Origin: Anaerolineales bacterium UBA832
GTDB lineage: Bacteria; Chloroflexota; Anaerolineae; Anaerolineales; UBA11657
Reading direction: 5' to 3'
DNA length: 52,889 nt
NCBI GenBank assembly: GCA_002296125.1
Contig: DBHI01000108.1
Location: 1-52,889, forward strand
Of the stretch, positions 44,309 through 52,120 are shown piece by piece (position 1 is the first letter of the stretch; each line of letters begins with the position of its first letter). The notes below the pieces were generated by a model, which had not been told where the DNA came from, did no database searches, and saw only the letters and a list, made by a program, of their open reading frames with translations. The position numbers were made by a program, and so were the translations under genes.

Positions 44309-44662
44309 CTATTCTGGTTTTCTCATACCATAAATATTGTTTACAGGTACAGTAAATAAAAATCCAGTATCCGGAGTTGATAGTCCTCCTGTAATTTCTT
44401 CTGCCGCTTCAATGAGATTGTCTAGCAATGTTTCATCATCTACGACTGTAAAAAATGTACAATGGTGATTTGTTTGAGATTTCAGTATATCTGCAAGACC
44501 CAAATAGAACGGTAAATCAGACATTTGTGCTGCATTACTTATATTGCCAATGCCTGTTGTATTGATGCAAGTAATTCCTCTTGCTCCTGCTGAGTCCCAT
44601 GCTTCTAGTAAGTCAGCTGATTTATCTATATCATTCAATATAAAAACGATAAGTTGTTTCAT
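44309..44662 (-). CDS. PII-like signalling protein
   Basis: A 117-residue protein that matches the ferredoxin-like PII fold. A first strand KQLIVFILNDIDK and a helix ADLLEAWDSAGARGIT are followed by a strand, an exposed loop (GIGNISNAAQMSDLP) in the T-loop region, a strand TFFTVVDDETLLDNLIEAAEEI and a last strand GFLFTVPVNNIYG. Classical PII uridylylation and adenylylation sites are absent, so it belongs to the wider PII-like group (SbtB- or CutA-like) that binds nucleotides and controls transporters encoded next door. It is sandwiched between an antiporter and an AI-2E transporter, which are its likely targets. Confidence 0.78.
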   Translation of the reverse strand: MKQLIVFILNDIDKSADLLEAWDSAGARGITCINTTGIGNISNAAQMSDLPFYLGLADILKSQTNHHCTFFTVVDDETLLDNLIEAAEEITGGLSTPDTGFLFTVPVNNIYGMRKPE

Positions 44663-44686
44663 TTTTATTATCCTATTTTGATTACA

Positions 44687-45898
44687 TTATGTTGTGACTG
44701 AATCTTTAGTTGTTGTTTCTTTTGACAATCGATACATTATTAAGGGTGTTACCAGAGTCACAACTATTACTGTAACAACAGTAATAGAGAAAATTTCTTG
44801 ATTGATTATTTTATGGCTTAATCCGAGTGATGCTACTATAAGTCCGACTTCACCACGTGAAATCATACCGGCGCCAACTTGCAAAGAATCTTGAGTATTC
44901 ATGCCGCCCATCCTTGCACCCAGACTACATCCAATTAATTTGCTAAGTATTGCAACTATTATGATTGCTGCAGTGATCCATATTAAGTTACCAGATATGT
45001 CTCTAGCATTGCTTTGTAAACCTATATTTGCAAAGAAAATAGGTACAAACATACCATAAGCGATTGTTGACATTCCTTGTATTATGCGTTCATGTTGTTT
45101 AGTTTTACCAAGAAAAAGTCCTACGAGAAATGCACCTGTAATAGCAGCTACACCACCAATTACTTCTGCTGTCCAGGCATAAATTAATGTTATTACTAAT
45201 GTAAATAGATAAATACCTTGATAAATAGGCAATTTATCAATCCAATTAGTGATTCGAGGTATTAATAGCATTCCTATTGCTACACTAATTATGAAATAGC
45301 CTATCATTTGAAGCACAATAGTAGCTATTTGCGCAAAGCTAATTGCATTCGTGCTGGTAGCTAATGCGGTAAATATAGATAGACCTAATAAAACTAATAT
45401 GTCATCTATGACAGCTGCTCCCATCATAGTAATACCTACTTTACTACGCAACATTCCCATTTCCATTAATGTCTGAGCAGATATACTCACGCTAGTTGCT
45501 GCCATTATTAAACCAACAAATATTGCGGCATAAGTTGGCATGTTGAAAAGAATACATACTCCCCATACCATCAATAATGGTGTTATGACACCAAGAGTAC
45601 CTGCTAAGCTGGCTATTTTGCTTGATTCAATTAAATCGTCTATATGAAGATGCATCCCTGCAAGTAGCATTAGCAGAATGACTCCGAATTCTCCTAAATG
45701 GTTTACAAATTCTGGTAAATGGTGATCAGTAAATATTGACCAATGCATAACATCTAATAAAGTAGGTCCTAGTGCAATGCCTGCTAATAGTTCTCCTACT
45801 ACAGCTGGTTGCTTTAACTTTATAGACAGATAACCACCTGTTTTAGTGGAGATAATTATGATTGTTACTACTAATATAAATTGAAGAAAGTTGCTCAT
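44687..45898 (-). CDS. Cation:proton antiporter, CPA2 (KefB/NapA-like)
   Basis: A 403-residue Na+/H+ or K+/H+ exchanger membrane domain with about 12 helices. Motifs are LKQPAVVGELLAGIALGPTLL near the N-terminus, AATSVSISAQTLMEMG, MMGAAVIDDILVLLGLSI with the ion-binding Asp pair, and GMISRGEVGLIVASLG near the end. There is no C-terminal RCK/TrkA domain, so nucleotide control may come from the separate PII-like protein 24 bases downstream. It is divergent from the hydantoinase gene, with only 69 bases between start codons. Confidence 0.93.
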   Translation of the reverse strand: MSNFLQFILVVTIIIISTKTGGYLSIKLKQPAVVGELLAGIALGPTLLDVMHWSIFTDHHLPEFVNHLGEFGVILLMLLAGMHLHIDDLIESSKIASLAGTLGVITPLLMVWGVCILFNMPTYAAIFVGLIMAATSVSISAQTLMEMGMLRSKVGITMMGAAVIDDILVLLGLSIFTALATSTNAISFAQIATIVLQMIGYFIISVAIGMLLIPRITNWIDKLPIYQGIYLFTLVITLIYAWTAEVIGGVAAITGAFLVGLFLGKTKQHERIIQGMSTIAYGMFVPIFFANIGLQSNARDISGNLIWITAAIIIVAILSKLIGCSLGARMGGMNTQDSLQVGAGMISRGEVGLIVASLGLSHKIINQEIFSITVVTVIVVTLVTPLIMYRLSKETTTKDSVTT

Positions 45899-45967
45899 TG
45901 CCTTATTATGTTGTTTGTACTTATAATAATATTATACAAAGGTTCTAGTAAATGGATTTGGTTTTTT

Positions 45968-47389
45968 ATGAAGAAAATATTTCGAGGTGGAAGTATAGTC
46001 ACTGCAAATGGAATTCAAACTGCAGATTTGCTGATCATAGAAGACAAGATTGATTCTATAGGTACTGATTTGTATGATGATGAAGCTGAAATTATTGATT
46101 GTATAGGAATGATCATTATGCCTGGTGGTGTTGAACCCCATGCTCATTTTTCTCTTCCAATGTTTGATACTATTAGTTCAGATAACCACTATACTGGGCA
46201 TAGAGCTGCAGCATTTGGAGGTTCTACTACAGTATTGGATTTTACATCACAGTTGCCTGGCCAATCTTTGCAGGCATCTATTGCTAATTCCATTGATCAG
46301 GCTTCTAAAAGTGCTGCAGTAGATTATTCTTTTCATATAAATGTTACAGATTTTAATGCCGATATAGAAAAGGAGATAAGAACTCTGTCGTTACAAGGTT
46401 TTACAAGTCTTAAGGTTTTTACAGCCTATAATGATACTTTACGCCTTTTGGATGAAGAAATAATGAGCATTTTAGAAGTTGCTAGAGATCATGGTTTGGT
46501 AGTTATGATACACGCTGAAGATGGGGATGAAATTGAAAATTTGGTATCCAAAGCCTTGTCTGATCGGCATCATGAACCAATATGGCACGCTAGGACACGA
46601 CCTTCTCATGGCGAAGTTAATGCTGGAAAGCGAGTTATTGATATGGTAGAAGAGAGCGATGCAATCTTATATATTGTTCATATTTCTACAAGTGGACTGC
46701 TTAAACAATTAGTTTCTGGTAGAAGGAGAGGTGTGCGTGTAATGGGAGAAACGTGCCCACAATATCTTTTCTTTACTGAAGAAAATTTATTGCAGTCTGA
46801 TGGTGGTAAATACGTTTGCTCACCTCCTCTACGTAGCTTACAAGATAATACAGATTTATGGGAAGGATTATCTGATGGGAGTTTACAAACTGTTGGTACT
46901 GATCATTGTCCATTTTTTGCTAATGGCAAATTGCCAATTGAATATGATGGAGATCAGGTATCTATTCCCGGTAAAGAATTAGGAGACGATGATTTTACAA
47001 AGATACCTAATGGTTTACCTGTAATAGAACATAGGATGGCACTATTGTGGACATTTGGAGTGTCGACAGGAAAATTGTCTGTTGAACGATTTGTTGAATT
47101 AGTATCTACTAATCCTGCAAAAATATTTGGGTTATATCCTCGTAAAGGTGCTTTAATGCCAGGTTCAGATGCAGATATTGTATTATGGGATCCAAACAAA
47201 AAACATACTATATCTGTTAGAAGTTCCCACATGAGAACTGACCATGATTTGTGGGAAGGTGTTGAAGTGGAAGGCATGCCAAAACAAGTATATTTAAGAG
47301 GACGTTTGTTAGTCAAAAATAATAATTGGTTTGGACAACCCGGTTATGGACAGCTCTTGAAGAGAGACGGTGATTTTCAGTTTGTTTGA
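45968..47389 (+). CDS. Dihydropyrimidinase / D-hydantoinase
   Basis: A 473-residue cyclic amidohydrolase that opens dihydropyrimidines or hydantoins. Zinc ligands His58 and His60 are in PGGVEPHAHF, the carbamylated Lys149 in LKVFTAY, His182 in MIHAED, His238 in VHISTSG and Asp312 in VGTDHCPF. NPAKIFGLYPRKGALMPGSDADIVLWDP closes the barrel (cited by its ends, NPAKIFGLYP and GSDADIVLWD). The ATG at 45968 gives the normal MKKIFRGGSIVTANG start; the frame stays open to 45881 but that stretch is unlike the family. Substrate is not certain, and allantoin or other ureides are possible. It is the last gene before the translation operon and is followed by a palindrome. Confidence 0.92.
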   Translation: MKKIFRGGSIVTANGIQTADLLIIEDKIDSIGTDLYDDEAEIIDCIGMIIMPGGVEPHAHFSLPMFDTISSDNHYTGHRAAAFGGSTTVLDFTSQLPGQSLQASIANSIDQASKSAAVDYSFHINVTDFNADIEKEIRTLSLQGFTSLKVFTAYNDTLRLLDEEIMSILEVARDHGLVVMIHAEDGDEIENLVSKALSDRHHEPIWHARTRPSHGEVNAGKRVIDMVEESDAILYIVHISTSGLLKQLVSGRRRGVRVMGETCPQYLFFTEENLLQSDGGKYVCSPPLRSLQDNTDLWEGLSDGSLQTVGTDHCPFFANGKLPIEYDGDQVSIPGKELGDDDFTKIPNGLPVIEHRMALLWTFGVSTGKLSVERFVELVSTNPAKIFGLYPRKGALMPGSDADIVLWDPNKKHTISVRSSHMRTDHDLWEGVEVEGMPKQVYLRGRLLVKNNNWFGQPGYGQLLKRDGDFQFV

Positions 47390-47427
47390 TGTTTTGTCTG
47401 TAATGTTAGGCGCATAATTATTAATTT

Positions 47428-47450
47428 GTTTGTGTCAAATTGACACAAAC
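47428..47450. promoter_or_regulatory. 23-bp perfect palindrome upstream of the infC promoter
   Basis: GTTTGTGTCAA at 47428-47438 and TTGACACAAAC at 47440-47450 are exact reverse complements around one central base. It lies 28 bases before the -35 of the infC promoter and 39 bases after the hydantoinase stop. It could be an operator for a dimeric regulator or a terminator hairpin without a T run. Confidence 0.55.
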
Positions 47451-47477
47451 TTATGTTATCTTAATTTTGTGTTTTTA

Positions 47478-47506
47478 TTGACGGCTTTTTCTTGCTATGG
47501 TATTAT
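47478..47506 (+). promoter_or_regulatory. Consensus sigma-70-type promoter of infC-rpmI-rplT
   Basis: TTGACG at 47478-47483, a 17-base spacer, and TATTAT at 47501-47506, each five of six matches to consensus. Transcription would start near 47513. A small hairpin (47520-47526 with 47533-47544, bulged) lies in the resulting leader of about 80 bases. Confidence 0.7.
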
Positions 47507-47591
47507 CGCAATCTACTTGGATAAGGTTTTTTCCGATTGTTATCTAAAGTAAAACATAAATTGAGTAAATGTGTGTCTAAGGGAGATTACT

Positions 47592-48155
47592 ATAACAAGA
47601 GTTACAAGCAGAAAAATAAATACTCGTTTTCGTAAACGCTCCGATCTTTTCAGAATTAATGAGAAAATTAAAGCACCTAATGTGCAATTAATAGGTCCTG
47701 ATGGAAACAATTATGGGGATATAGCATTAGATAAGGCCCTTGCAATTGCTAGGGAAGCCGATTTAGATTTAGTCGAGGTTTCACCTAATACTAAACCTCC
47801 GGTTTGTAGGGTGTTGGATTATGGTAAGTTTCTCTATGAGCGTTCCAAGAAGGAAAAAGAGGCGCGTAAATCTCAGAAACAAATTGAGATTAAAGAGATA
47901 AGACTACGGCCAAAGACAACTGCGCATCATAGGTCATTTAAGGTACGCGATGCACGTAGATGGCTTGAAAAAGGTATGAAAGTTAGAGTTAGGATCAGAT
48001 TTAGAGGTCGTGAAATTACTTTACCTGATATTGCTAGGGAGGATATGAGCGAGATTTATGAGGAACTTTCTGATATAGCTCATATGGAGTCTCCTCCAAG
48101 TATTGAGGGCAGAACTATGTTGATGGTTTTAGCTCCTGGAGCAGAAAAAAAATAA
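47592..48155 (+). CDS. infC: Translation initiation factor IF-3, probable AUA start
   Basis: IF-3 keeps ribosomal subunits apart and checks start codons and initiator tRNA. The N-domain has LFRINEKIKAPNVQLIGPDG and LDLVEVSPNTKPPVCRVLDYGKF; the C-domain has KEIRLRPKT, VRVRIRFRGREIT and SIEGRTMLMVLAP. The frame opens with GTG at 47571, but that codon has no Shine-Dalgarno. A strong AAGGGAG (47579-47585) ends 6 bases before ATA at 47592, which gives a 187-residue protein of normal form. infC is known for near-cognate starts (AUU, AUC, AUA) through which IF-3 represses its own synthesis, so I choose AUA. rpmI and rplT follow. Confidence 0.93.
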   Translation: MTRVTSRKINTRFRKRSDLFRINEKIKAPNVQLIGPDGNNYGDIALDKALAIAREADLDLVEVSPNTKPPVCRVLDYGKFLYERSKKEKEARKSQKQIEIKEIRLRPKTTAHHRSFKVRDARRWLEKGMKVRVRIRFRGREITLPDIAREDMSEIYEELSDIAHMESPPSIEGRTMLMVLAPGAEKK

Positions 48156-48208
48156 TTAATCACATCAAAATAGGATTTAGATTATAATAAGTTGTAGGTA
48201 CAAATATT

Positions 48209-48460
48209 ATGCCTAGAAAGAAAAAAGCAACAAAATATAAATTAAAAACACATAGAGCTACTGCAAAGAGGTTCAAATTAACAGGTTCAGGTAAGTTAGT
48301 GCGTACTAAGATTGGTAAAGGTCATTTGCGTCGTAATACTTCCAAGAGAACTAAACGAGTATTTAGCAAAATGATAGAAGTCGAATCTAAGGGTATTGGT
48401 AAGAGAGTTAGGAGATTGGCTCCTTACTTGCGGCGTCATAAATACAATCCACCATCTTGA
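48209..48460 (+). CDS. rpmI: Large-subunit ribosomal protein bL35
   Basis: An 83-residue, very basic protein with the bL35 core: KTHRATAKRFKLTGSGKL, then GKGHLRR and TKRVF, ending near RVRRLAPYL. It is longer than the usual ~65 residues because of an N-terminal MPRKKKATKYKL segment and a short tail after APYL. It lies in the conserved infC-rpmI-rplT order, 53 bases after infC and 23 before rplT. Confidence 0.95.
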   Translation: MPRKKKATKYKLKTHRATAKRFKLTGSGKLVRTKIGKGHLRRNTSKRTKRVFSKMIEVESKGIGKRVRRLAPYLRRHKYNPPS

Positions 48461-48483
48461 CATTAGATAAAAGAGGTTTTTAA

Positions 48484-48834
48484 ATGACTAGAGTAAAAAC
48501 AGGTCCTTATAGGCGACGTCGTCATCAGAAATTAATAAAAAGCATGCAGGGACAATTTGGTTCTCGTCATAGGTTGTGGCGTAGGGCGAATGAGTCAATG
48601 CTCAAAAGTAACTGGTATGCTTATCGTGATCGTAGAGTTCGCAGGAGAGAACTTAGAAAGCTATGGATTATAAGAATAAATGCTGCAGTACGTCGCCATG
48701 GTATAAAATATAGTGTATTTATGCACAAATTAGATAAGGCTAATATTCAGCTTAATAGAAAAACTCTTGCAGATTTAGCAGTAAGGGATCCTGAAGTATT
48801 TTCGGCTGTTGCAGATCTAGCTATTGAACAATAA
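48484..48834 (+). CDS. rplT: Large-subunit ribosomal protein bL20
   Basis: A 116-residue protein needed early in 50S assembly, where it binds 23S rRNA. It shows the typical TRVKTGPYRRRRHQKLIK start, a central RRELRKLWIIRINAAVR and the C-terminal SVFMHKLDKANIQLNRKTLA (shown in part). L20 represses the infC-rpmI-rplT message in several bacteria; no clear L20-binding mimic is visible here. AAGAGG lies seven to eight bases before the ATG. It is the last gene of its operon. Confidence 0.96.
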   Translation: MTRVKTGPYRRRRHQKLIKSMQGQFGSRHRLWRRANESMLKSNWYAYRDRRVRRRELRKLWIIRINAAVRRHGIKYSVFMHKLDKANIQLNRKTLADLAVRDPEVFSAVADLAIEQ

Positions 48835-48893
48835 TCTAACAAATTTGAAAGACACTTAGATTAATAATTTATATGTAGGAATGTAGGTTGGTA

Positions 48894-48922
48894 TTGTTTG
48901 AAAAAATTGTAACAAATATATC
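48894..48922 (+). promoter_or_regulatory. Possible promoter of the rpsB operon
   Basis: TTGTTT at 48894-48899 and TATATC at 48917-48922 with a 17-base spacer. Transcription would begin near 48929, just before the structured leader. Confidence 0.4.
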
Positions 48923-48932
48923 GCACGTTGGT

Positions 48933-49010
48933 GGACCTATTTGACCGTGCCTTTGATAATGAAAGGTCCCAAATGGGAATGAAGCTGACGGAAGTAAAAC
49001 GGAAAGGAGA
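48933..49010 (+). ncRNA. Structured 5' leader RNA of rpsB, putative S2 autoregulatory element
   Basis: The leader folds as a small multibranch element. CCGT 48945-48948 pairs with ACGG 48988-48991. CCTTT 48950-48954 pairs with AAAGG 48962-48966. TCCC 48967-48970 pairs with GGGA 48975-48978 around AAAT. An alternative stem, GGACC 48933-48937 with GGTCC 48965-48969, excludes the inner helices. The rpsB ribosome-binding site AAGGAGA follows at 49004-49010. S2 controls its own operon through leader RNA in enterobacteria, so a similar role is plausible. Confidence 0.5.
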
Positions 49011-49018
49011 TATCCCCA

Positions 49019-50041
49019 ATGTCAAAAGTTTCTATTAAAAAATTACTTGAAACAGGTGTTCATTTTGGTCATCGTACTGGTAGATGGCATCCTAAAATGA
49101 AACCTTATATATTTACTGAACGTAATGGTATCCATGTAATTGATTTACAACAAACGATTGAACTAATAGAAGAATCATATAATTTGATTCGTGATAAAGT
49201 GGCGTCTGGAGGTGAGGTTTTATTTGTTGGTACAAAAAAGCAAGCCCAAGAAGCGGTGCAGAAAGAAGCTGAACGATGTGATATGCCTTATGTGAATAGA
49301 CGTTGGCTTGGAGGAATGATAACTAATTGGCGTACTATGAAAGAGAGAATCAATGAATTGGAACGACTAGAATCTGAAGAGGCATCCGGTGAATGGGATT
49401 CATTGAAGAAGAAAGAGAAATTAATGTTGAATCGTAAAATTGATAAGTTATTGTATAGACTTGGTGGCATAAGGTCAATGAAGGGTTTGCCTAGTTTGCT
49501 TTTTGTAGTTGACATTGGTAGGGAGATAGCTGCTATTAGAGAAGCTAAAATATTAGGAATTCCTGTTATTGCAATGGTAGATACTAATTGTGATCCTTCA
49601 TCAGTTGAATATGTGTTACCGGCTAATGATGATGCTATTCGTGCTATAAGGCTTGTAATATCGTATATGGCGGATGCCGTTATTGAGGGTATAAGTCTTA
49701 GGGCAGAAGATTTAGAAGCTGCAGGATATGAAATGGGATCATCTGATCAAACTGATAATCTCTCGGAATCTGATGAAGATTTGTTAGGTGCTTCTACTTT
49801 AGCAAAATTGAGCAGTGGAGAATTAGAATTTGCAGATTCTGATAATGATACTGACTCAGTACAAGGAGTACCTGCAAATGAGAATAGTAATAACAGTGAG
49901 GAAGAGATTGATGATGGAGATGGTACTAGTTCGGACGATCATGATGATGCAGGAGCTGTAGATGAAGAGGAATCTAAAGTAGAAGATGAAGTGACAGAAG
50001 TTGATAAAGTGCAATCATCTAAATCTGAATTGGAGGGATGA
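49019..50041 (+). CDS. rpsB: Small-subunit ribosomal protein uS2 with acidic C-terminal tail
   Basis: Residues 1 to about 238 are standard uS2: LLETGVHFGHRTGRWHPKMK, VLFVGTKKQAQEAV, YVNRRWLGGMITNW, LPSLLFVVDIGRE and IPVIAMVDTNCDP. The remaining ~100 residues are a disordered tail rich in Asp, Glu and Ser with no repeats, making the protein 340 residues against the usual 230-260. The acidic tail may shield the protein or mediate contacts; its role is unknown. AAGGAGA precedes the ATG. The stop overlaps nothing, but tsf starts 2 bases later. Confidence 0.96.
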   Translation: MSKVSIKKLLETGVHFGHRTGRWHPKMKPYIFTERNGIHVIDLQQTIELIEESYNLIRDKVASGGEVLFVGTKKQAQEAVQKEAERCDMPYVNRRWLGGMITNWRTMKERINELERLESEEASGEWDSLKKKEKLMLNRKIDKLLYRLGGIRSMKGLPSLLFVVDIGREIAAIREAKILGIPVIAMVDTNCDPSSVEYVLPANDDAIRAIRLVISYMADAVIEGISLRAEDLEAAGYEMGSSDQTDNLSESDEDLLGASTLAKLSSGELEFADSDNDTDSVQGVPANENSNNSEEEIDDGDGTSSDDHDDAGAVDEEESKVEDEVTEVDKVQSSKSELEG

Positions 50042-50042
50042 A

Positions 50043-50636
50043 ATGAGTGTAAGTGCAAGTCAAGTTAAAGAATTGAGAATTGCAACTGGGGCTCCGATCC
50101 TTGATTGTAAAAAGGCTTTACTAGATAGTCAAGGAGATTTTGACCAGGCTGTTGATTGGTTACGTAAAAAAGGATTGTCAACTGCAGCAAAAAAATCTGG
50201 CAGAGATGCAAGTGAAGGTGTAATCGACTCCTATATTCATCAAGGGAATCGTGTAGGAGTAATTATAGAAGTCAATTGTGAAACAGATTTTGTTGCTCGA
50301 TCAGATGATTTTCTTTCTCTGGTTCACAATGTCCTTTTGCATATAGCTATGGCTAATCCAATATGTCTGGATAAAGATGATCTTCCAGAAGAATATTTGT
50401 CCAAAGAAGAAGAACTTTATCGTGAACAAGCCATAAAGGAAGGGAAGCCTGCGGATATTGTAGATAAGGTTGTGGCTGGAAAATTAGAAAAGTATTACAA
50501 ACAAGTATGTCTATTAAGACAACCATTTATTAAAGATGAAGACCAGACCATTCAGGATCTAGTCAATAATGCTATAGCTAAATTTGGCGAAAACATTATT
50601 GTTCATAGATTTGTGCGTTATGAGCTTGGCAAATAG
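50043..50636 (+). CDS. tsf: Elongation factor Ts (short form)
   Basis: EF-Ts exchanges GDP on EF-Tu. The N-terminal UBA-like domain has VKELRIATGAPILDCKKAL, followed by DFDQAVDWLRKKG, then VGVIIEVNCETDFVAR, which contacts EF-Tu. At 197 residues it is the short single-core form seen in Thermus, cyanobacteria and related lineages. The ATG at 50043, 5 bases after GGAGGG inside the end of rpsB, is preferred over an in-frame codon at 50001 within rpsB. Confidence 0.95.
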   Translation: MSVSASQVKELRIATGAPILDCKKALLDSQGDFDQAVDWLRKKGLSTAAKKSGRDASEGVIDSYIHQGNRVGVIIEVNCETDFVARSDDFLSLVHNVLLHIAMANPICLDKDDLPEEYLSKEEELYREQAIKEGKPADIVDKVVAGKLEKYYKQVCLLRQPFIKDEDQTIQDLVNNAIAKFGENIIVHRFVRYELGK

Positions 50637-50679
50637 ATTAAAATTGTATAACAATACTTTATTATAGAATTGACGATAT

Positions 50680-51399
50680 ATGCCTAAAACTTACAAGTTT
50701 AAACGTGTTTTGTTGAAGTTGGGAGGTGAGGCTCTCGCTGGTGTTGGTGGTTCTGGTATTGATCCTAAACAAGCTGATCTAGTATCGAATATTATTGCGG
50801 ATGTGGTTAGTCAAGGTACTGAAATAGCTGTAGTAGTTGGGGCTGGAAATTTGTGGCGTGGTTCCATAGGTACTCAGAATGGGATGGAGCGTACTATTGC
50901 AGATCATATGGGCATGCTTGCTACTGTGATGAATGCTATTGCTTTGCAGGATGCGCTTGAGAGAGCTGGAATATCCACTCGTGTGCAGACTGCAATAGAA
51001 ATTAAAGAAGTTGCTGAACCATATATATGGCGTCGAGCTGTCCGACATTTGGAAAAAGAACGTGTAGTGATTCTTGGGGGTGGAACTGGTAACCCTTATT
51101 TCACGACTGATACAGCAGGAGCGTTACGAGCAGTAGAAATTGATGCTGATATTTTGATTAAGGCTACCAAAGTGGATGGAGTTTATTCTACTGATCCAGA
51201 GCATAATGATAATGCTAAGAGATATGACAAGATTAGTTACATGGAAGCCATTAGTTTGCGTTTAAAGTTTATGGATAGTACTGCATTATCATTATGTATG
51301 GATAATGACATGCCTATTGCAGTAGTCAATTTGTGGCAAAAAGATAGTCTTCTAAAGGTAGTTAGAGGTGAAAAAGTTGGTACAATAGTATCGAAGTAA
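50680..51399 (+). CDS. pyrH: UMP kinase
   Basis: A 239-residue amino-acid-kinase-fold enzyme that phosphorylates UMP to UDP and is regulated by UTP and GTP in many bacteria. Motifs are RVLLKLGGEALAG, IAVVVGAGNLWRG, MERTIADHMGMLATVMNAIAL, VILGGGTGNPYFTTDTA and IKATKVDGVYSTDP. Complete, in the universal tsf-pyrH-frr order, 43 bases after tsf. Confidence 0.96.
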   Translation: MPKTYKFKRVLLKLGGEALAGVGGSGIDPKQADLVSNIIADVVSQGTEIAVVVGAGNLWRGSIGTQNGMERTIADHMGMLATVMNAIALQDALERAGISTRVQTAIEIKEVAEPYIWRRAVRHLEKERVVILGGGTGNPYFTTDTAGALRAVEIDADILIKATKVDGVYSTDPEHNDNAKRYDKISYMEAISLRLKFMDSTALSLCMDNDMPIAVVNLWQKDSLLKVVRGEKVGTIVSK

Positions 51400-51472
51400 T
51401 AAATACCTTCATAGTTGTAAGATATTATATTTTTAGTGATTAAAAAATTAATAATTGATTTCAGAGGATATT

Positions 51473-52030
51473 ATGATAAAGGAATTAATGAATGATACAA
51501 AAGATCGAATGAAATCTTCAATTAACTCCCTTGAAAATGGTTTGGCAACTGTACGAACTGGTAGAGCTTCACCAGTACTGGTTGAGCAGTTGATGGTGAA
51601 TTATTATGATCAATTAACTCCATTAAATCAGTTGGCAACGATTGGTGTTCCGGAACCTCGTATGATTACGATTAAACCATTTGATAATAATACTATTGGC
51701 GAAATAGAAAAAAGTATAATGGCATCTGAGTTGGGTTTAACACCTACTAATGATGGAAAAATCATTAGATTGAGTATTCCACCTCTAACAGAGGATCGCA
51801 GGAAAGATTTGACTAAAGTAGTTAGCCAACGCGTCGAAGAGGCACGAGTATCTGTTCGTAATGCTCGTCGTGATGCACAGAATGACATGCGAGAGTTTCA
51901 GCGTGAAAATCTGATTTCTGAAGATGAATTAGAGCATGGACAGAAATTGCTTCAGGAATTGACTGATCAGTTTGTGAATGATATCAATGAATTAGGAGAA
52001 GATAAGAAAGAAGAAGTTATGCATGTATAA
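51473..52030 (+). CDS. frr: Ribosome recycling factor
   Basis: RRF splits post-termination ribosomes together with EF-G. The 185-residue protein has ENGLATVRTGRASPVLVEQL, PLNQLATIGVPEPRMITIKPFD, and IRLSIPPLTEDRRKDLTK and RVSVRNARRDA-type segments (here VEEARVSVRNARRDA). The ATG at 51473, five bases after AGAGG, gives the standard length; a TTG at 51455 would add six residues. It lies 73 bases after pyrH. Confidence 0.95.
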   Translation: MIKELMNDTKDRMKSSINSLENGLATVRTGRASPVLVEQLMVNYYDQLTPLNQLATIGVPEPRMITIKPFDNNTIGEIEKSIMASELGLTPTNDGKIIRLSIPPLTEDRRKDLTKVVSQRVEEARVSVRNARRDAQNDMREFQRENLISEDELEHGQKLLQELTDQFVNDINELGEDKKEEVMHV

Positions 52031-52120
52031 TGGTTGTTATGAAAAGTTGAAGACAGCTGTGATTCGTTGATAAAAAACTTAATTTCATAGTGCAATGTTT
52101 GTAAATAATATATTTTAAAT

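Noticed and set aside
44764..44787. 10-bp perfect inverted repeat in the antiporter gene
   Set aside because: A stem of this size is expected about once by chance in an AT-rich window and lies in codons for repeated Val and Thr.
45881..45967. 29-residue hydrophobic N-terminal extension of the hydantoinase
   Set aside because: It is unlike the family, and the internal ATG at 45968 gives the standard start; the region more likely holds the promoter.
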